Assembly (NCBI GenBank): GCA_026125795.1
Contig: JAHCKM010000004.1
Coordinates: forward strand, 124,001 to 188,000
Source: Burkholderiaceae bacterium
GTDB lineage: Bacteria; Pseudomonadota; Gammaproteobacteria; Burkholderiales; Burkholderiaceae_C
Direction of reading: 5' to 3'
Length of the DNA stretch: 64,000 bases
Shown here piece by piece: positions 15,954-24,195 of the stretch (within the stretch, counting starts at the first letter, position 1; the number at the start of each line of letters is the position of its first letter). The notes under the pieces are model-generated. The model searched no databases, was not told the DNA's origin, and saw only the letters and a list, made by a program, of their open reading frames with translations. The translations under genes were made by a program, and so were the position numbers.

Positions 15954-17378
15954 ATGAGCACGCCGCGCCTGCTGATCTCCGCCGCGCACAAGTCCTCTGG
16001 CAAGACCACGCTGGCGATCGGGCTGGCACGTGCGCTGGTCGAGCGCGGGCTTGCGGTGCAGACGTTCAAGAAGGGCCCCGACTACATCGATCCGATGTGG
16101 CTGGCGCGCGCCAGCCATCGGCCGTGCTTCAACCTCGATCCGCATTTGATGCAAGACGGCGAGATCGCCGCGCTGTTCGGCCAACGGGCAGCGGGCGCCG
16201 ACCTCAGCCTGGTCGAAGGCAACAAGGGCCTGTACGACGGCCTGGCGCTCGACGGCAGCAACAGCAACGCCGCGCTGGCACACCGCCTGCAGCTGCCGGT
16301 GCTGCTTGTGATCGACGCACGCGGCATGACGCGCGGCATCGCCCCGTTGATCCTGGGCTACCAGGCTTTCGACCCAGCGATCCGCATCGGCGGCGTGATC
16401 CTGAACCAGCTCGGCGGCGCGCGCCATGAGGCCAAGCTGCGCGCGGTGATCGAGCACTACACCGACGTGCCGGTGCTGGGCGCGGTGCAGCACGACGCGC
16501 GGCTGGTGGTGCGCGAGCGCCATCTGGGCCTGATGCCCGATGCCGAGTTGTGCGATGCCGACGCGCAGGTGCGTGGTATCGCGACAGCGGTGGCATCGCA
16601 GGTGGACCTGGATCGCGTGATCGCGCTGGCCGACTCGGCCGCGGCATGGTCGGCAGGCGGCTTGCGCGTGGCGCACAGCCGGGCCAACGCGCCCGACGTG
16701 CGCATTGGCATCGCGCGCGACGCGGCGTTCGGCTTCTACTATCCCGACGACCTGGCCGCGCTGGAGGCCGCCGGCGCTCGCCTGGTGCCCTTCGACACGT
16801 TGCACGACGCGCACCTGCCCGCGGTCGATGGCCTGCTGATCGGCGGCGGCTTTCCCGAGACGGCGCTCGCCGGGCTGCAGTCCAATGTGTCGTTGCGTGC
16901 CGAACTGCGCGCAGCCATCACCGGCGGGCTGCCGACCTATGCCGAATGCGGCGGGTTGATGTACCTGGCGCGCTCGATCCGATGGGGCGACCGCCAGGCG
17001 CAGATGGTCGGCGTGATTCCCGGCGACGCGGTGATGCACGACCGGCCGGTGGGCCGCGGCTACGTGCAGGTGGCCGAGACACGGCACTTCCCGTGGCCGA
17101 GTGGGGGCGCTACGCAAGCCGTCCGGCTGGGCCATGAGTTCCACCACTCCAGCCTCGAGAACCTGGCGCCCGGCCTGCGCTTTGCGTACGAGGTGCAGCG
17201 CGGTCACGGCATCGACGGCCGCCGTGACGGCGTGCTGATGCACAACCTGCTGGCGTCGTACGTCCACCTGCGCCACGGCGCAGGCAACCCATGGCCGCAA
17301 CGCTTCGTGGCGTTCGTGCGCCAACGGCTTGCGCGCGCCGGCGCCGGCGCGCGCGTGCGCACCCCCCAGGTGGCGTGA
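15954..17378 (+). CDS. dsrN: DsrN sirohaem amidase, cobyrinate a,c-diamide synthase-like
   Basis: 474 residues. The N-terminal ATP-binding P-loop (SAAHKSSGKTTLAIGLARAL) and the C-terminal glutaminase domain (LPTYAECGGLMYL, with its nucleophilic Cys) match CbiA/CobB. DsrN amidates sirohaem to sirohaem amide for DsrAB. The start at 15954 is one base after the dsrP stop. It is placed as in other oxidative dsr operons, directly after dsrP. Confidence 0.94.
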   Translation: MSTPRLLISAAHKSSGKTTLAIGLARALVERGLAVQTFKKGPDYIDPMWLARASHRPCFNLDPHLMQDGEIAALFGQRAAGADLSLVEGNKGLYDGLALDGSNSNAALAHRLQLPVLLVIDARGMTRGIAPLILGYQAFDPAIRIGGVILNQLGGARHEAKLRAVIEHYTDVPVLGAVQHDARLVVRERHLGLMPDAELCDADAQVRGIATAVASQVDLDRVIALADSAAAWSAGGLRVAHSRANAPDVRIGIARDAAFGFYYPDDLAALEAAGARLVPFDTLHDAHLPAVDGLLIGGGFPETALAGLQSNVSLRAELRAAITGGLPTYAECGGLMYLARSIRWGDRQAQMVGVIPGDAVMHDRPVGRGYVQVAETRHFPWPSGGATQAVRLGHEFHHSSLENLAPGLRFAYEVQRGHGIDGRRDGVLMHNLLASYVHLRHGAGNPWPQRFVAFVRQRLARAGAGARVRTPQVA

Positions 17379-17394
17379 ACGCGAGTTGACACCG

Positions 17395-17760
17395 ATGAGC
17401 GACTCACAGCAGGTGACCCTGGATCCGCACGTGATGGTCAACGGGGTGCCCATCGCAACGGACTCCGAAGGCTACCTCTGTCATCTCGATGATTGGTCGG
17501 AAGACTTCGCGCGCGCGCTGGCGGCGCGCGAGGGCCTGACGCTGACCGACGAGCACTGGGAGGTCATCCGCTTCCTGCGCAGCCACTACGCCGAGCACGG
17601 CGTGCAGGCCCAGGTGCGCGTGATGATTCGCCACTTCGCGCCGCTCTGGGGGCCGCAACGCGGCAACAACCACCACCTGCACGCGATCTTTCCGCGCGGC
17701 GGCCCGCAGAAGCAGGGCAACCGGCTCGCCGGCCTGCTGCGCACCAAAGGCGAACACTAG
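17395..17760 (+). CDS. second DsrC-like protein without redox cysteines
   Basis: 121 residues from the ATG at 17395. It shows the DsrC core (VMVNGVPIATDSEGYL, TDEHWEVIRFLRSHY), but the C-terminal arm (PQKQGNRLAGLLRTKGEH) has Asn109 in place of the first cysteine and no penultimate cysteine. The only Cys is residue 29. It is embedded between dsrN and dsrR, so it is expressed with the dsr core, unlike the first Cys-less paralogue in the divergent operon. A regulatory or decoy role by binding DsrC partners is inference. Confidence 0.88.
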   Translation: MSDSQQVTLDPHVMVNGVPIATDSEGYLCHLDDWSEDFARALAAREGLTLTDEHWEVIRFLRSHYAEHGVQAQVRVMIRHFAPLWGPQRGNNHHLHAIFPRGGPQKQGNRLAGLLRTKGEH

Positions 17761-17769
17761 GAGCATGCG

Positions 17770-18114
17770 ATGTTCACCTTGACGCCCGATGCAGCCGCGC
17801 AGATCCGCGCGGCCGCCGCCGGCAGTGGCGCCGACGAGGCCCTGCGCGTGGCCGCGCGGCACGACACCGACGGCTCGATCGTCTACGGCATGGGGTTCGA
17901 CGAGCCGCGCGAGGGCGACATGCCGCTCGAGGTCGAGGGCATCCGGTTGTTGATCGCCCCACCGTCGCAGGCACTGCTGCAGGCGACGCGGCTGGACTTC
18001 GTCGAACTCGAGCCCGGCCGGTTCGGCTTCATCTTCATCGCCGATGAGGCCGCAGCGAAGGAGCCGACGCGCCGCGGCTGCGGCGGTGGCGGCTGCAGCA
18101 GCTGCGGCGGTTGA
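17770..18114 (+). CDS. dsrR: DsrR-like A-type scaffold protein with added C-terminal cysteines
   Basis: 114 residues, IscA/ErpA-like fold ([33 protein letters not shown]). DsrR of purple sulfur bacteria belongs to this family but lacks the Fe-S cysteines and affects dsr expression after transcription. Here the core also lacks the usual internal cysteine, yet the C-terminus ends in [11 protein letters not shown], giving three cysteines near the end. The terminal CGG recalls the SoxY swinging arm. Its position after dsrN and before the sirohaem methyltransferase gene supports the dsrR call. Confidence 0.8.
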   Translation: MFTLTPDAAAQIRAAAAGSGADEALRVAARHDTDGSIVYGMGFDEPREGDMPLEVEGIRLLIAPPSQALLQATRLDFVELEPGRFGFIFIADEAAAKEPTRRGCGGGGCSSCGG

Positions 18115-18140
18115 ATCGCCGCCGGACCAGGAGACAAGCC

Positions 18141-18989
18141 ATGAATTCGTTCGTCGACATGAACGCCCTGTTGGCGCGCTGCCGGGTCCCGCAGGGCAAG
18201 GTGTTTCTCGTCGGCGCGGGCCCGGGCGATGCCGACCTGCTGACGGTGCGCGCCGCGCGCCTGCTGGCCGACGCCGATGTCGTGGTGTACGACAACCTGG
18301 TGAGCCCCGAGGTGCTGGACCTGGTGGCGCAAAGCGCCGAGCGCATCTACGTCGGCAAGGAACGCGGCCATCACAGCATGGTCCAGGCCGACATCAACGC
18401 ATTGCTCGTGCGGCTGGCCCGCGCCGGGCGCCAGGTAGTCCGCCTGAAGGGCGGTGACCCGTTCGTGTTCGGCCGCGGCGGCGAGGAGCTGCAAGCGCTG
18501 GCCGCCGAAGGCATCGGCTTCGAGGTGGTGCCCGGCATCACCGCGGCCTGCGGCGTGGCCAGCTATGCCGGCATCCCGCTGACGCATCGCGACCTGGCGC
18601 AGTCGTGCCTGTTCGTGACCGGCCACCTGAAGGACGGCAGTTGCGACCTCGACTGGCCCGCGCTGGCGCGGCCACGACAGACACTGGTGATCTACATGGG
18701 CCTGGGCGGGCTGGCCGAGATCTGCACGCAGCTGATCTCGCACGGCCTGCCCGCCACCACGCCGGCGGCGGTGGTGGAGCAGGGCACGACGCTCGATCAG
18801 CGCGTGGTCAGTGCCACATTGGCAGACCTGAGCGCGCGCGTCGAGCACGCCGAGCTGCGGTCACCCTGCCTGATCATCGTCGGCGAGGTCGTGCGCCTGC
18901 GCGAGCAGCTGGCCTGGTTTGGCGAGCGGGCCGATGGCCAGGTCCGCGCACCGGCGCTGGCAGCGACGCACCTGGCCTCCGCCGCGTGA
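18141..18989 (+). CDS. cobA: uroporphyrinogen-III C-methyltransferase
   Basis: 282 residues, SUMT family. It makes precorrin-2, the sirohaem precursor needed by DsrAB. Family motifs are [18 protein letters not shown], the GKERG loop, [16 protein letters not shown] and [22 protein letters not shown]. The oxidase/chelatase (CysG N-terminal) domain is absent, so those steps must be encoded elsewhere. The start at 18141 follows CCAGGAGACAAGCC. It is the last gene of the dsr operon and converges on the response-regulator gene. Confidence 0.93.
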   Translation: MNSFVDMNALLARCRVPQGKVFLVGAGPGDADLLTVRAARLLADADVVVYDNLVSPEVLDLVAQSAERIYVGKERGHHSMVQADINALLVRLARAGRQVVRLKGGDPFVFGRGGEELQALAAEGIGFEVVPGITAACGVASYAGIPLTHRDLAQSCLFVTGHLKDGSCDLDWPALARPRQTLVIYMGLGGLAEICTQLISHGLPATTPAAVVEQGTTLDQRVVSATLADLSARVEHAELRSPCLIIVGEVVRLREQLAWFGERADGQVRAPALAATHLASAA

Positions 18990-19030
18990 ACGCAGGCCCT
19001 GGGGTCGGAGTGCCGAATCGGCGCGCGCGC

Positions 19031-19705
19031 TCAGCGGCCGATGCGGCTTTCGCCCGCCACGCGCGATTCCACGGCGAACACCGCGGCCTCCACGCGCGAG
19101 CTGAGGTTCAGCTTGGACAGGATGTGCCGCACATGGAGTTTCACGGTGTCCTGGCTGATGTCCAGCGTGCGCGCGATCGCCTTGTTGCTTTCGCCGCGCG
19201 CCAGGTGGTCGAGGATCTGGCGCTCGCGGTCGGTCAGCGAATCCAGCAGGCCCTTGCGGTCGCTGCCCTTCGTGCCCTGCTGCAGCATCTGCGCCAGCTT
19301 CAGCGTCATGGCCGGTGCAACGGTCAGTTCGCCGCGCGCCGCGCGCTCGATGCCCGCGATCACCTCTTCGGGCTCCATGTCCTTGAGCAAGTAGCCGCGC
19401 ACGCCGGCACGAAGCGCGGCCGCCAGATCGGTTTCCGCATCGCTCATCGTCAGGATCACGGCCGGCGTGTCGATGCCTTCGGCGCGCAGACGGCGCAGCA
19501 GCGTGAGGCCATCGGTCGCCGGCATGCGCAGGTCCAGCACCACCAGGTCGGGCTTGTGCTCCTGCAGCGCAGCGGCCACCTTGTCGGTGTCACCGAGCGC
19601 GGCCGCGACCTGAACGTTTCCGCGGTGGTGCAGCAGGTCGGTCAGTCCATTGCGGCACAGGGCATGGTCGTCGACCAGCACCACGCGCAGCGGCTGCCCG
19701 CTCAT
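19031..19705 (-). CDS. NarL/FixJ-family response regulator
   Basis: 224 residues. The receiver domain has Asp58 as phosphoacceptor (DLVVLDLRMP) with an acidic VDDH pocket at 11-14. A LuxR-type helix-turn-helix is at about 155-215 (LTDRERQILDHLARGESNKAIARTL). Its start overlaps the sensor kinase stop by four bases, so the two form a pair. It is wedged between the dsr operon and the second DsrMK-like module, making it a candidate regulator of the sulfur genes, although no target is shown. Confidence 0.92.
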   Translation of the reverse strand: MSGQPLRVVLVDDHALCRNGLTDLLHHRGNVQVAAALGDTDKVAAALQEHKPDLVVLDLRMPATDGLTLLRRLRAEGIDTPAVILTMSDAETDLAAALRAGVRGYLLKDMEPEEVIAGIERAARGELTVAPAMTLKLAQMLQQGTKGSDRKGLLDSLTDRERQILDHLARGESNKAIARTLDISQDTVKLHVRHILSKLNLSSRVEAAVFAVESRVAGESRIGR

Positions 19706-20898
19706 CGACGAGCCTCCAGGCTCACGCCGGCGGGAAACTCGAGGTGGACGCGCGTGCCGCCGCCGTCGCGCGCGCGCACGTCGAGATGACCACCCAGGGT
19801 GGCCGCGCGTTCGCGCATGATGTCCAGGCCGTAGTGCGCGACGTCGCCCGGCGCATCGGCCCTGGCCGGGCCGGCGCCGTCATCCTCGATCTCGACCACG
19901 ATCTGGCCGCGCTGCTGCTCGATCGTCAGCCAGGCCTGGCGCGCACCGGCGTGCTTGGCGATGTTGGCGAGTGCCTCCTGCACGATGCGCAACACCTCGA
20001 ACTCCTGCGCGGCCGACAACCGCAACTCGGGCACACGATCCTCGAAGGTCAGGTCGACGCGGGTAAGCTCGGAGAATGCGGCCACGCTCGAACGCAGCGC
20101 GTGCTTCAACCCCGCCGGGTCCATCGGCGCCCGCAGGTGCGCCAGCACCTGTCGCAAGTTGGTGTGCGCGCTGCTCACCGCCTTGCGCACGTCGGCGCAG
20201 TAGCTCAAAGCCGCGGTCTCGTCGCGGCTCGTGATGGCCTCCTGCAGCAGCGGCATGCGCATCTTGACGAAGGCCAGCGTCTGGGCGATCGAGTCGTGCA
20301 CCTCGGCGGCCATCGCCTGGCGCTCGTGCAGTACGGTGGAGCGCAGGTTCTCGCGCTCGAGCGCGGCGCTGTGCAGCGCCAGCCCCAGCAGCTCGCCGAT
20401 CGAATGCAGCAACGCCGTCGAGTCGGCATCGAGGACCGAACGGGAGTCGAAGAACAGGTTGTACAGGCCGAGCACCCGGCCGCGGTGGGTGAGCGGCACC
20501 GCCAACAGGTGCCGGCATTCCTGCCCGAAGTAGGGGTCGGCACTGCGGCGCGCGCAGTGGCCGACGTCGTCGGCCCACATGACGGTGTCGCGTGTGAACG
20601 CCGAACCGCAGACCCCGCAAGCCGGATCCACCGAGCGCTCGGCGCAGACAACGTGATCGGGCAAGCCGACCTGGCTGATCATCTGCAGCCGGCCGCCTTC
20701 GTGCGACAGCACGCGCACGGCGCCGGCACGCGCGCCGGCGATCTGCATGACCGGGGCCAGAAATCGTGCCAGCAGGTCGGGCAGATCGCCACCTGCGGCC
20801 AGACCGGCCGTGATCTCGGCCAGGATGCCGCCGTCGGACGTGCATCGTCCGCCGCGCGTGGACCGCTGGGTGCCCGCTTCAGGCCAATCGATGTGCAT
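19702..20898 (-). CDS. GAF-domain sensor histidine kinase, NarX/HisKA_3 type
   Basis: 398 residues, soluble with no transmembrane segment. A GAF domain occupies about residues 25-185. It contains Cys85, Cys94, Cys97 (ACGVCGSA), Cys115 and Cys128, which could bind a metal, Fe-S cluster or sense thiols. The phosphoacceptor is His201 (AAEVHDSIAQTLAF), followed by a HATPase domain (LRIVQEALANIAKHAGA, EIEDDGAG). Similar cytoplasmic kinases sense redox or oxygen. It is coupled to the downstream NarL-type regulator and divergent from the cytochrome b/HdrD-like module. Confidence 0.9.
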   Translation of the reverse strand: MHIDWPEAGTQRSTRGGRCTSDGGILAEITAGLAAGGDLPDLLARFLAPVMQIAGARAGAVRVLSHEGGRLQMISQVGLPDHVVCAERSVDPACGVCGSAFTRDTVMWADDVGHCARRSADPYFGQECRHLLAVPLTHRGRVLGLYNLFFDSRSVLDADSTALLHSIGELLGLALHSAALERENLRSTVLHERQAMAAEVHDSIAQTLAFVKMRMPLLQEAITSRDETAALSYCADVRKAVSSAHTNLRQVLAHLRAPMDPAGLKHALRSSVAAFSELTRVDLTFEDRVPELRLSAAQEFEVLRIVQEALANIAKHAGARQAWLTIEQQRGQIVVEIEDDGAGPARADAPGDVAHYGLDIMRERAATLGGHLDVRARDGGGTRVHLEFPAGVSLEARR

Positions 20899-21041
20899 CG
20901 GTGCGCCCGGTCGGACCGGGTTGTCTCCTTGTGGCTCTGGATCGGTATTGGAACCGGCGATTCAGCGTCGCGCCATCGGACGCACCCCGACCACGGGCGG
21001 TGAATCGCAGCCCAAGGATAGGTGCCCAGGCCCTGAAAAAC

Positions 21042-21055
21042 ATGACGCACGTCAA
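21042..21055. promoter_or_regulatory. FNR/DNR-like dyad in divergent promoter
   Basis: The sequence ATGACGCACGTCAA has the TGAC-N4-GTCA symmetry of FNR/CRP-superfamily sites (consensus TTGAY-N4-RTCAA). It lies 97 bases or less before the cytochrome b gene (21139) and about 150 bases before the kinase gene (20898). Assignment is by consensus only. Confidence 0.4.
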
Positions 21056-21138
21056 TGTCGCTGAAGGGCAAGGGCATAGGCTGGACACCATGAGGACACA
21101 GGGGTGAGAGCGCCGTTGGCGGCGCCTGACCGAGCGTT

Positions 21139-21822
21139 ATGGACCTACTCGACTTCGCCCGTGGGCCGGCACTGGTGGCCGCGCTCGCCGTCTTCGCCCT
21201 GGGCACGCTGTGGCGGCTGGGTCATGTGTTGTCGCGACCCCGCCTGCCCGATCTGTCACCGGCCCGCAGCGGCGCGCCGTCGGCCGCCGCCGGCGCCTGG
21301 CACGCCGTGCTGCGCGGCATGTGGCCGCGCCGCGAACTGCGAGCCGGCACGCGCTTCGCCACCGTCAACGGCTACGTCTTCCACCTCGGCCTGGCGCTGG
21401 TGGTCTTCGGCTATGCGCCGCACATCGCCTTCATCCGCCGCCTGACGGGGCTGAGCTGGCCTGCGCTGCCCGACGCGGTGATGTACTTGGCCGCAGCCGT
21501 GACCATCGTGTCGCTGCTGTTGGCCGTCGTGGTGCGCCTGACCGACCCGGTGCTGCGGCTGATCTCGACTCCCGACGACCACATCAGCTGGGCCCTGACC
21601 CTGCTGCCGATGTTCACCGGCATGGCGGTGTTGTCCGAGCCGTCGGCGGCGCTGCTGGCGCACGACCACGCGATCTATCGCGGCCCGCTGGCCGTTCACC
21701 TGTTGTCGCTGGAACTGCTGCTGCTGTGGTTTCCGTTCGGCAAGCTGATGCACGCCTTTCTGTTCGTGTTCTCGCGCGGCGCCACCGGCGTGCGCTTCAG
21801 CCATCGAGGCGTCCGGATATGA
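21139..21822 (+). CDS. DsrM/NarI-like membrane cytochrome b
   Basis: 227 residues with about five hydrophobic helices. The layout is like DsrM and NarI: histidines in helix regions (NGYVFHLGLALVVFGYAPHI, DDHISWALTLLPMF, AVHLLSLELLLLWFPFGKLMH) suit haem b. Its ATGA overlap with the next gene shows that it pairs with the HdrD-like protein, giving a second DsrMK-type quinone:thiol/disulfide module. It could also be related to TmcCB or HdrED complexes. It is divergent from the two-component system. Confidence 0.85.
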   Translation: MDLLDFARGPALVAALAVFALGTLWRLGHVLSRPRLPDLSPARSGAPSAAAGAWHAVLRGMWPRRELRAGTRFATVNGYVFHLGLALVVFGYAPHIAFIRRLTGLSWPALPDAVMYLAAAVTIVSLLLAVVVRLTDPVLRLISTPDDHISWALTLLPMFTGMAVLSEPSAALLAHDHAIYRGPLAVHLLSLELLLLWFPFGKLMHAFLFVFSRGATGVRFSHRGVRI

Positions 21823-23114
21823 GCCTTGCCCGGCCGGCGTTCGACAAGCAGGGCCCATTGACCGACGAGCAGCGCGTCGATGCCGCGCTGCACGCCTTCG
21901 TCGGCGAGTTCGGCGTCATCGCGTCGCTGCACATGGAGAGCTGCGTGCGCTGCGGCCTGTGCGCCGAGGCCTGCCCGTTCCATGTGGCCACCGGCGACGC
22001 CAAGTACACGCCGATCCGCAAGCTCGAGCCCTTGCGCCGCGCCTACCAGCGCGAGGCCGGGCCTTTCGCGCCCCTGGTGCGCGCGTTCGGGCTGGTGAAG
22101 AAGCTCTCCATCGCCGAGCTCGAGCAGTGGCAGGAACTGATCTACGACTCGTGCACGATGTGCGGCCGCTGCACGCTGATCTGCCCGATGGGCATCGACA
22201 TCGCCGAGCTCGTCAAGGAGGCGCGGCACGGCATGTTCAAGGCCGGCCTGGTGCCCGAGCGCCTGGCGTTGATGGACCGCGCCGCGCAGCAGTGGGGCAG
22301 CACCGCGACCCCGGGCGAGGACCTGCCCGACATCCTGCAGGAGGCGGCGCAGCAGCATGGCGTGGCGATCCCGTGCGACCTCGCGTCGGCCGAGATGCTG
22401 GTGACCGCCGCGCCCGCCGAGCTGGGCGAACACACCAAGGCGCTGGCCGCGGCGGCCAAGATCCTGGACCGCACCGGCATCCGCTGGACCATGCACAGCG
22501 CCGGCTTCGATGCCTCGAACGTCGGCTTCAACAACGGCGATCTGGCGCTGCAGGAGCGGCTGACGCGCTCGATCATCGACACCGCGGTCAGGATCGGCGC
22601 CACCACTGTCCTGCTGCCCGAGTGCGGCCATGCCTACGGCGCGGCGCGCTGGGAAGCCGCCAAGTGGTACGGCCGCGAGTTGCCGGTGCGCGTGATCCAC
22701 ATGACCGAGTTCCTCGACGAGATGCTGAGCCAGGGCCGCATCCGCGTGAAGCGCATCGGCGACAGCGCGACCTTTCACGATCCTTGTCAGATCGTGCGCC
22801 GCGGCGGGCTGGAAGCGGCGGCGCGCCGGGTGCTTGCAGCGCTCGGCTTCGAGTTGATCGAGCTGCAGGACCACGGGATCGCCGGCACCTGCTGCGGCGG
22901 CGGGGGCGGCGTGGTGTCGAATCAGCGTGCCACGCCGCTGCGCCACAAGGTGTTCGACATCAAGCGCGCCCAGGTCGAGGCCAGCGGCGCCAAGCGCTTC
23001 GTCACCAGCTGCGGCCAGTGCCGCATCACGCTGGAGATGGGCGCCAGGCAAGTGCACTGGACACAACCGATCGAGAGCTTGCTGGAGCTGGTGGCCGACA
23101 ACCTGGCGGACTAG
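21819..23114 (+). CDS. DsrK/HdrD-like (Fe-S)-binding protein
   Basis: 431 residues. Two [4Fe-4S] motifs (CVRCGLCAEACPFHVATGDA and CTMCGRCTLICPMGID) precede CCG-type domains (HDPCQ, TCCGGGGG, TSCGQCRITLEMG). It resembles DsrK at 10178-11674 throughout but is shorter at the N-terminus. The substrate disulfide or persulfide is unknown. With the upstream cytochrome b it likely passes electrons between a thiol/disulfide couple and quinones. The start at 21819 overlaps the previous stop. Confidence 0.85.
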   Translation: MSLARPAFDKQGPLTDEQRVDAALHAFVGEFGVIASLHMESCVRCGLCAEACPFHVATGDAKYTPIRKLEPLRRAYQREAGPFAPLVRAFGLVKKLSIAELEQWQELIYDSCTMCGRCTLICPMGIDIAELVKEARHGMFKAGLVPERLALMDRAAQQWGSTATPGEDLPDILQEAAQQHGVAIPCDLASAEMLVTAAPAELGEHTKALAAAAKILDRTGIRWTMHSAGFDASNVGFNNGDLALQERLTRSIIDTAVRIGATTVLLPECGHAYGAARWEAAKWYGRELPVRVIHMTEFLDEMLSQGRIRVKRIGDSATFHDPCQIVRRGGLEAAARRVLAALGFELIELQDHGIAGTCCGGGGGVVSNQRATPLRHKVFDIKRAQVEASGAKRFVTSCGQCRITLEMGARQVHWTQPIESLLELVADNLAD

Positions 23115-23120
23115 ATTTCA

Positions 23121-23195
23121 GCCCCACGCTCACTTCGTTCGCTGCCCCCCGAGGGGGCGCTCAGTCGGCTTGGGAGCGGCCCTGCGCCGACTGAG
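23121..23195. terminator. repeat element with 10-bp inverted repeat between convergent genes
   Basis: The left part (23121-23160) is a copy of the dispersed C/G-rich repeat (CCCCACGCTCACTTCGTTCG, then CCCCCCGAGGGGG). The right part has a perfect inverted repeat: CTCAGTCGGC at 23160-23169 and GCCGACTGAG at 23186-23195, with a 16-base loop. It lies between the convergent HdrD-like and LysR genes, so it may end transcription from both sides. There is no clear T-run. Confidence 0.6.
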
Positions 23196-23198
23196 GCA

Positions 23199-24146
23199 TC
23201 AAGCGGACCTCGGCGTCGGAGCGATCTGCTCGCAATGCCGCACGAAGGCCTCGGTGCCGCGGCCCAGGTGCTTGTCACGGTGCAGCACGATCGCCAGGCG
23301 CCGCGTGGCGCGCGGCAGCCGGGTGCTCAGCTCGACCAAGGTTCCTTGCGCCAGGTCGCGTGCAGCCGCCTCGCGCGACAGGCAGCCCAGCGCCGCACCG
23401 GCGGCCACCACGCGCTTGATCGCCTCGGCGCTGCCGAGCTCGAACGCCACTTGCAGTGGGCCGACCTGTTGCAGCAGCCAGCTGTCAGCGGCCTCGCGTG
23501 TGCCTGACCCCGCCTCGCGCAGCGCCCAGCTGGACTCGCGCAACTGCCGCGCGGTGGCGCGGCGGCCAGCCAGCGCGTGGTTCGGCGCGGCCACGATGAT
23601 CAACTCGTCGCGCAGCCACGGGCGCACCACGAGATGCGGATGCGTCTGGGTGCCTTCGATGAACCCGACGTCGACGTCGAATGCAGCCACCGCGGCGATC
23701 ACGTCGCGCGTGTTGGCGATCATCAGCTGCACCGGGCTGGCCGGGTGCGCGGCCTGCCAACGGGCCAGCACGTCGGGCAGCAGGTATTCGCCGATGGTCA
23801 GGCTGGCAGCCACACGCAGCGGCGCCTCGTGAGCACCGGTGAACCGGTGCTCGAGCTCGGCGGCCTGATCGAGCAACGAGGCGGCCAGCGGCAGCAGCGC
23901 GCGGCCGTTTTCGTTGATGACGAGGCGCCGGCCGACCCGATCGAACAGCGGCGAGCCGAGCGTGCGCTCCAGCTCGGACAAGGCGGCGCTGGCCGCCGAC
24001 TGCGAGCGTGCCACGCGGTCGGCCGCCGAGCGCGTCGAGCCCGCGCGCGCCGTGGCGACGAAGACCTCGAGCTGACGCAGGTTGATCCGCAGCCGCGAGG
24101 TGCGCAGCGCAGGGGATTGATCGGTTCTGTCGGTCACGATGATCAA
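23199..24146 (-). CDS. LysR-family transcriptional regulator
   Basis: 315 residues. The N-terminal winged helix-turn-helix is typical (LRQLEVFVATARAGSTRSAA, SQSAASAALSELERTLG). The C-terminal effector-binding domain follows (LRVAASLTIGEYLLPDVLA). The frame opens at a TTG (24146) or GTG (24137); the true start is uncertain. It is divergent from sat with a 49-base gap, so it probably controls sat and itself, as LysR regulators usually act on the neighbouring gene. The inducer is unknown; APS or sulfite would be reasonable guesses. Confidence 0.88.
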   Translation of the reverse strand: MIIVTDRTDQSPALRTSRLRINLRQLEVFVATARAGSTRSAADRVARSQSAASAALSELERTLGSPLFDRVGRRLVINENGRALLPLAASLLDQAAELEHRFTGAHEAPLRVAASLTIGEYLLPDVLARWQAAHPASPVQLMIANTRDVIAAVAAFDVDVGFIEGTQTHPHLVVRPWLRDELIIVAAPNHALAGRRATARQLRESSWALREAGSGTREAADSWLLQQVGPLQVAFELGSAEAIKRVVAAGAALGCLSREAAARDLAQGTLVELSTRLPRATRRLAIVLHRDKHLGRGTEAFVRHCEQIAPTPRSA

Positions 24147-24195
24147 TATTGTCCGTTTTTTCTTTTGAAGGGGTCATGCCTACCATGCGCGCGCG

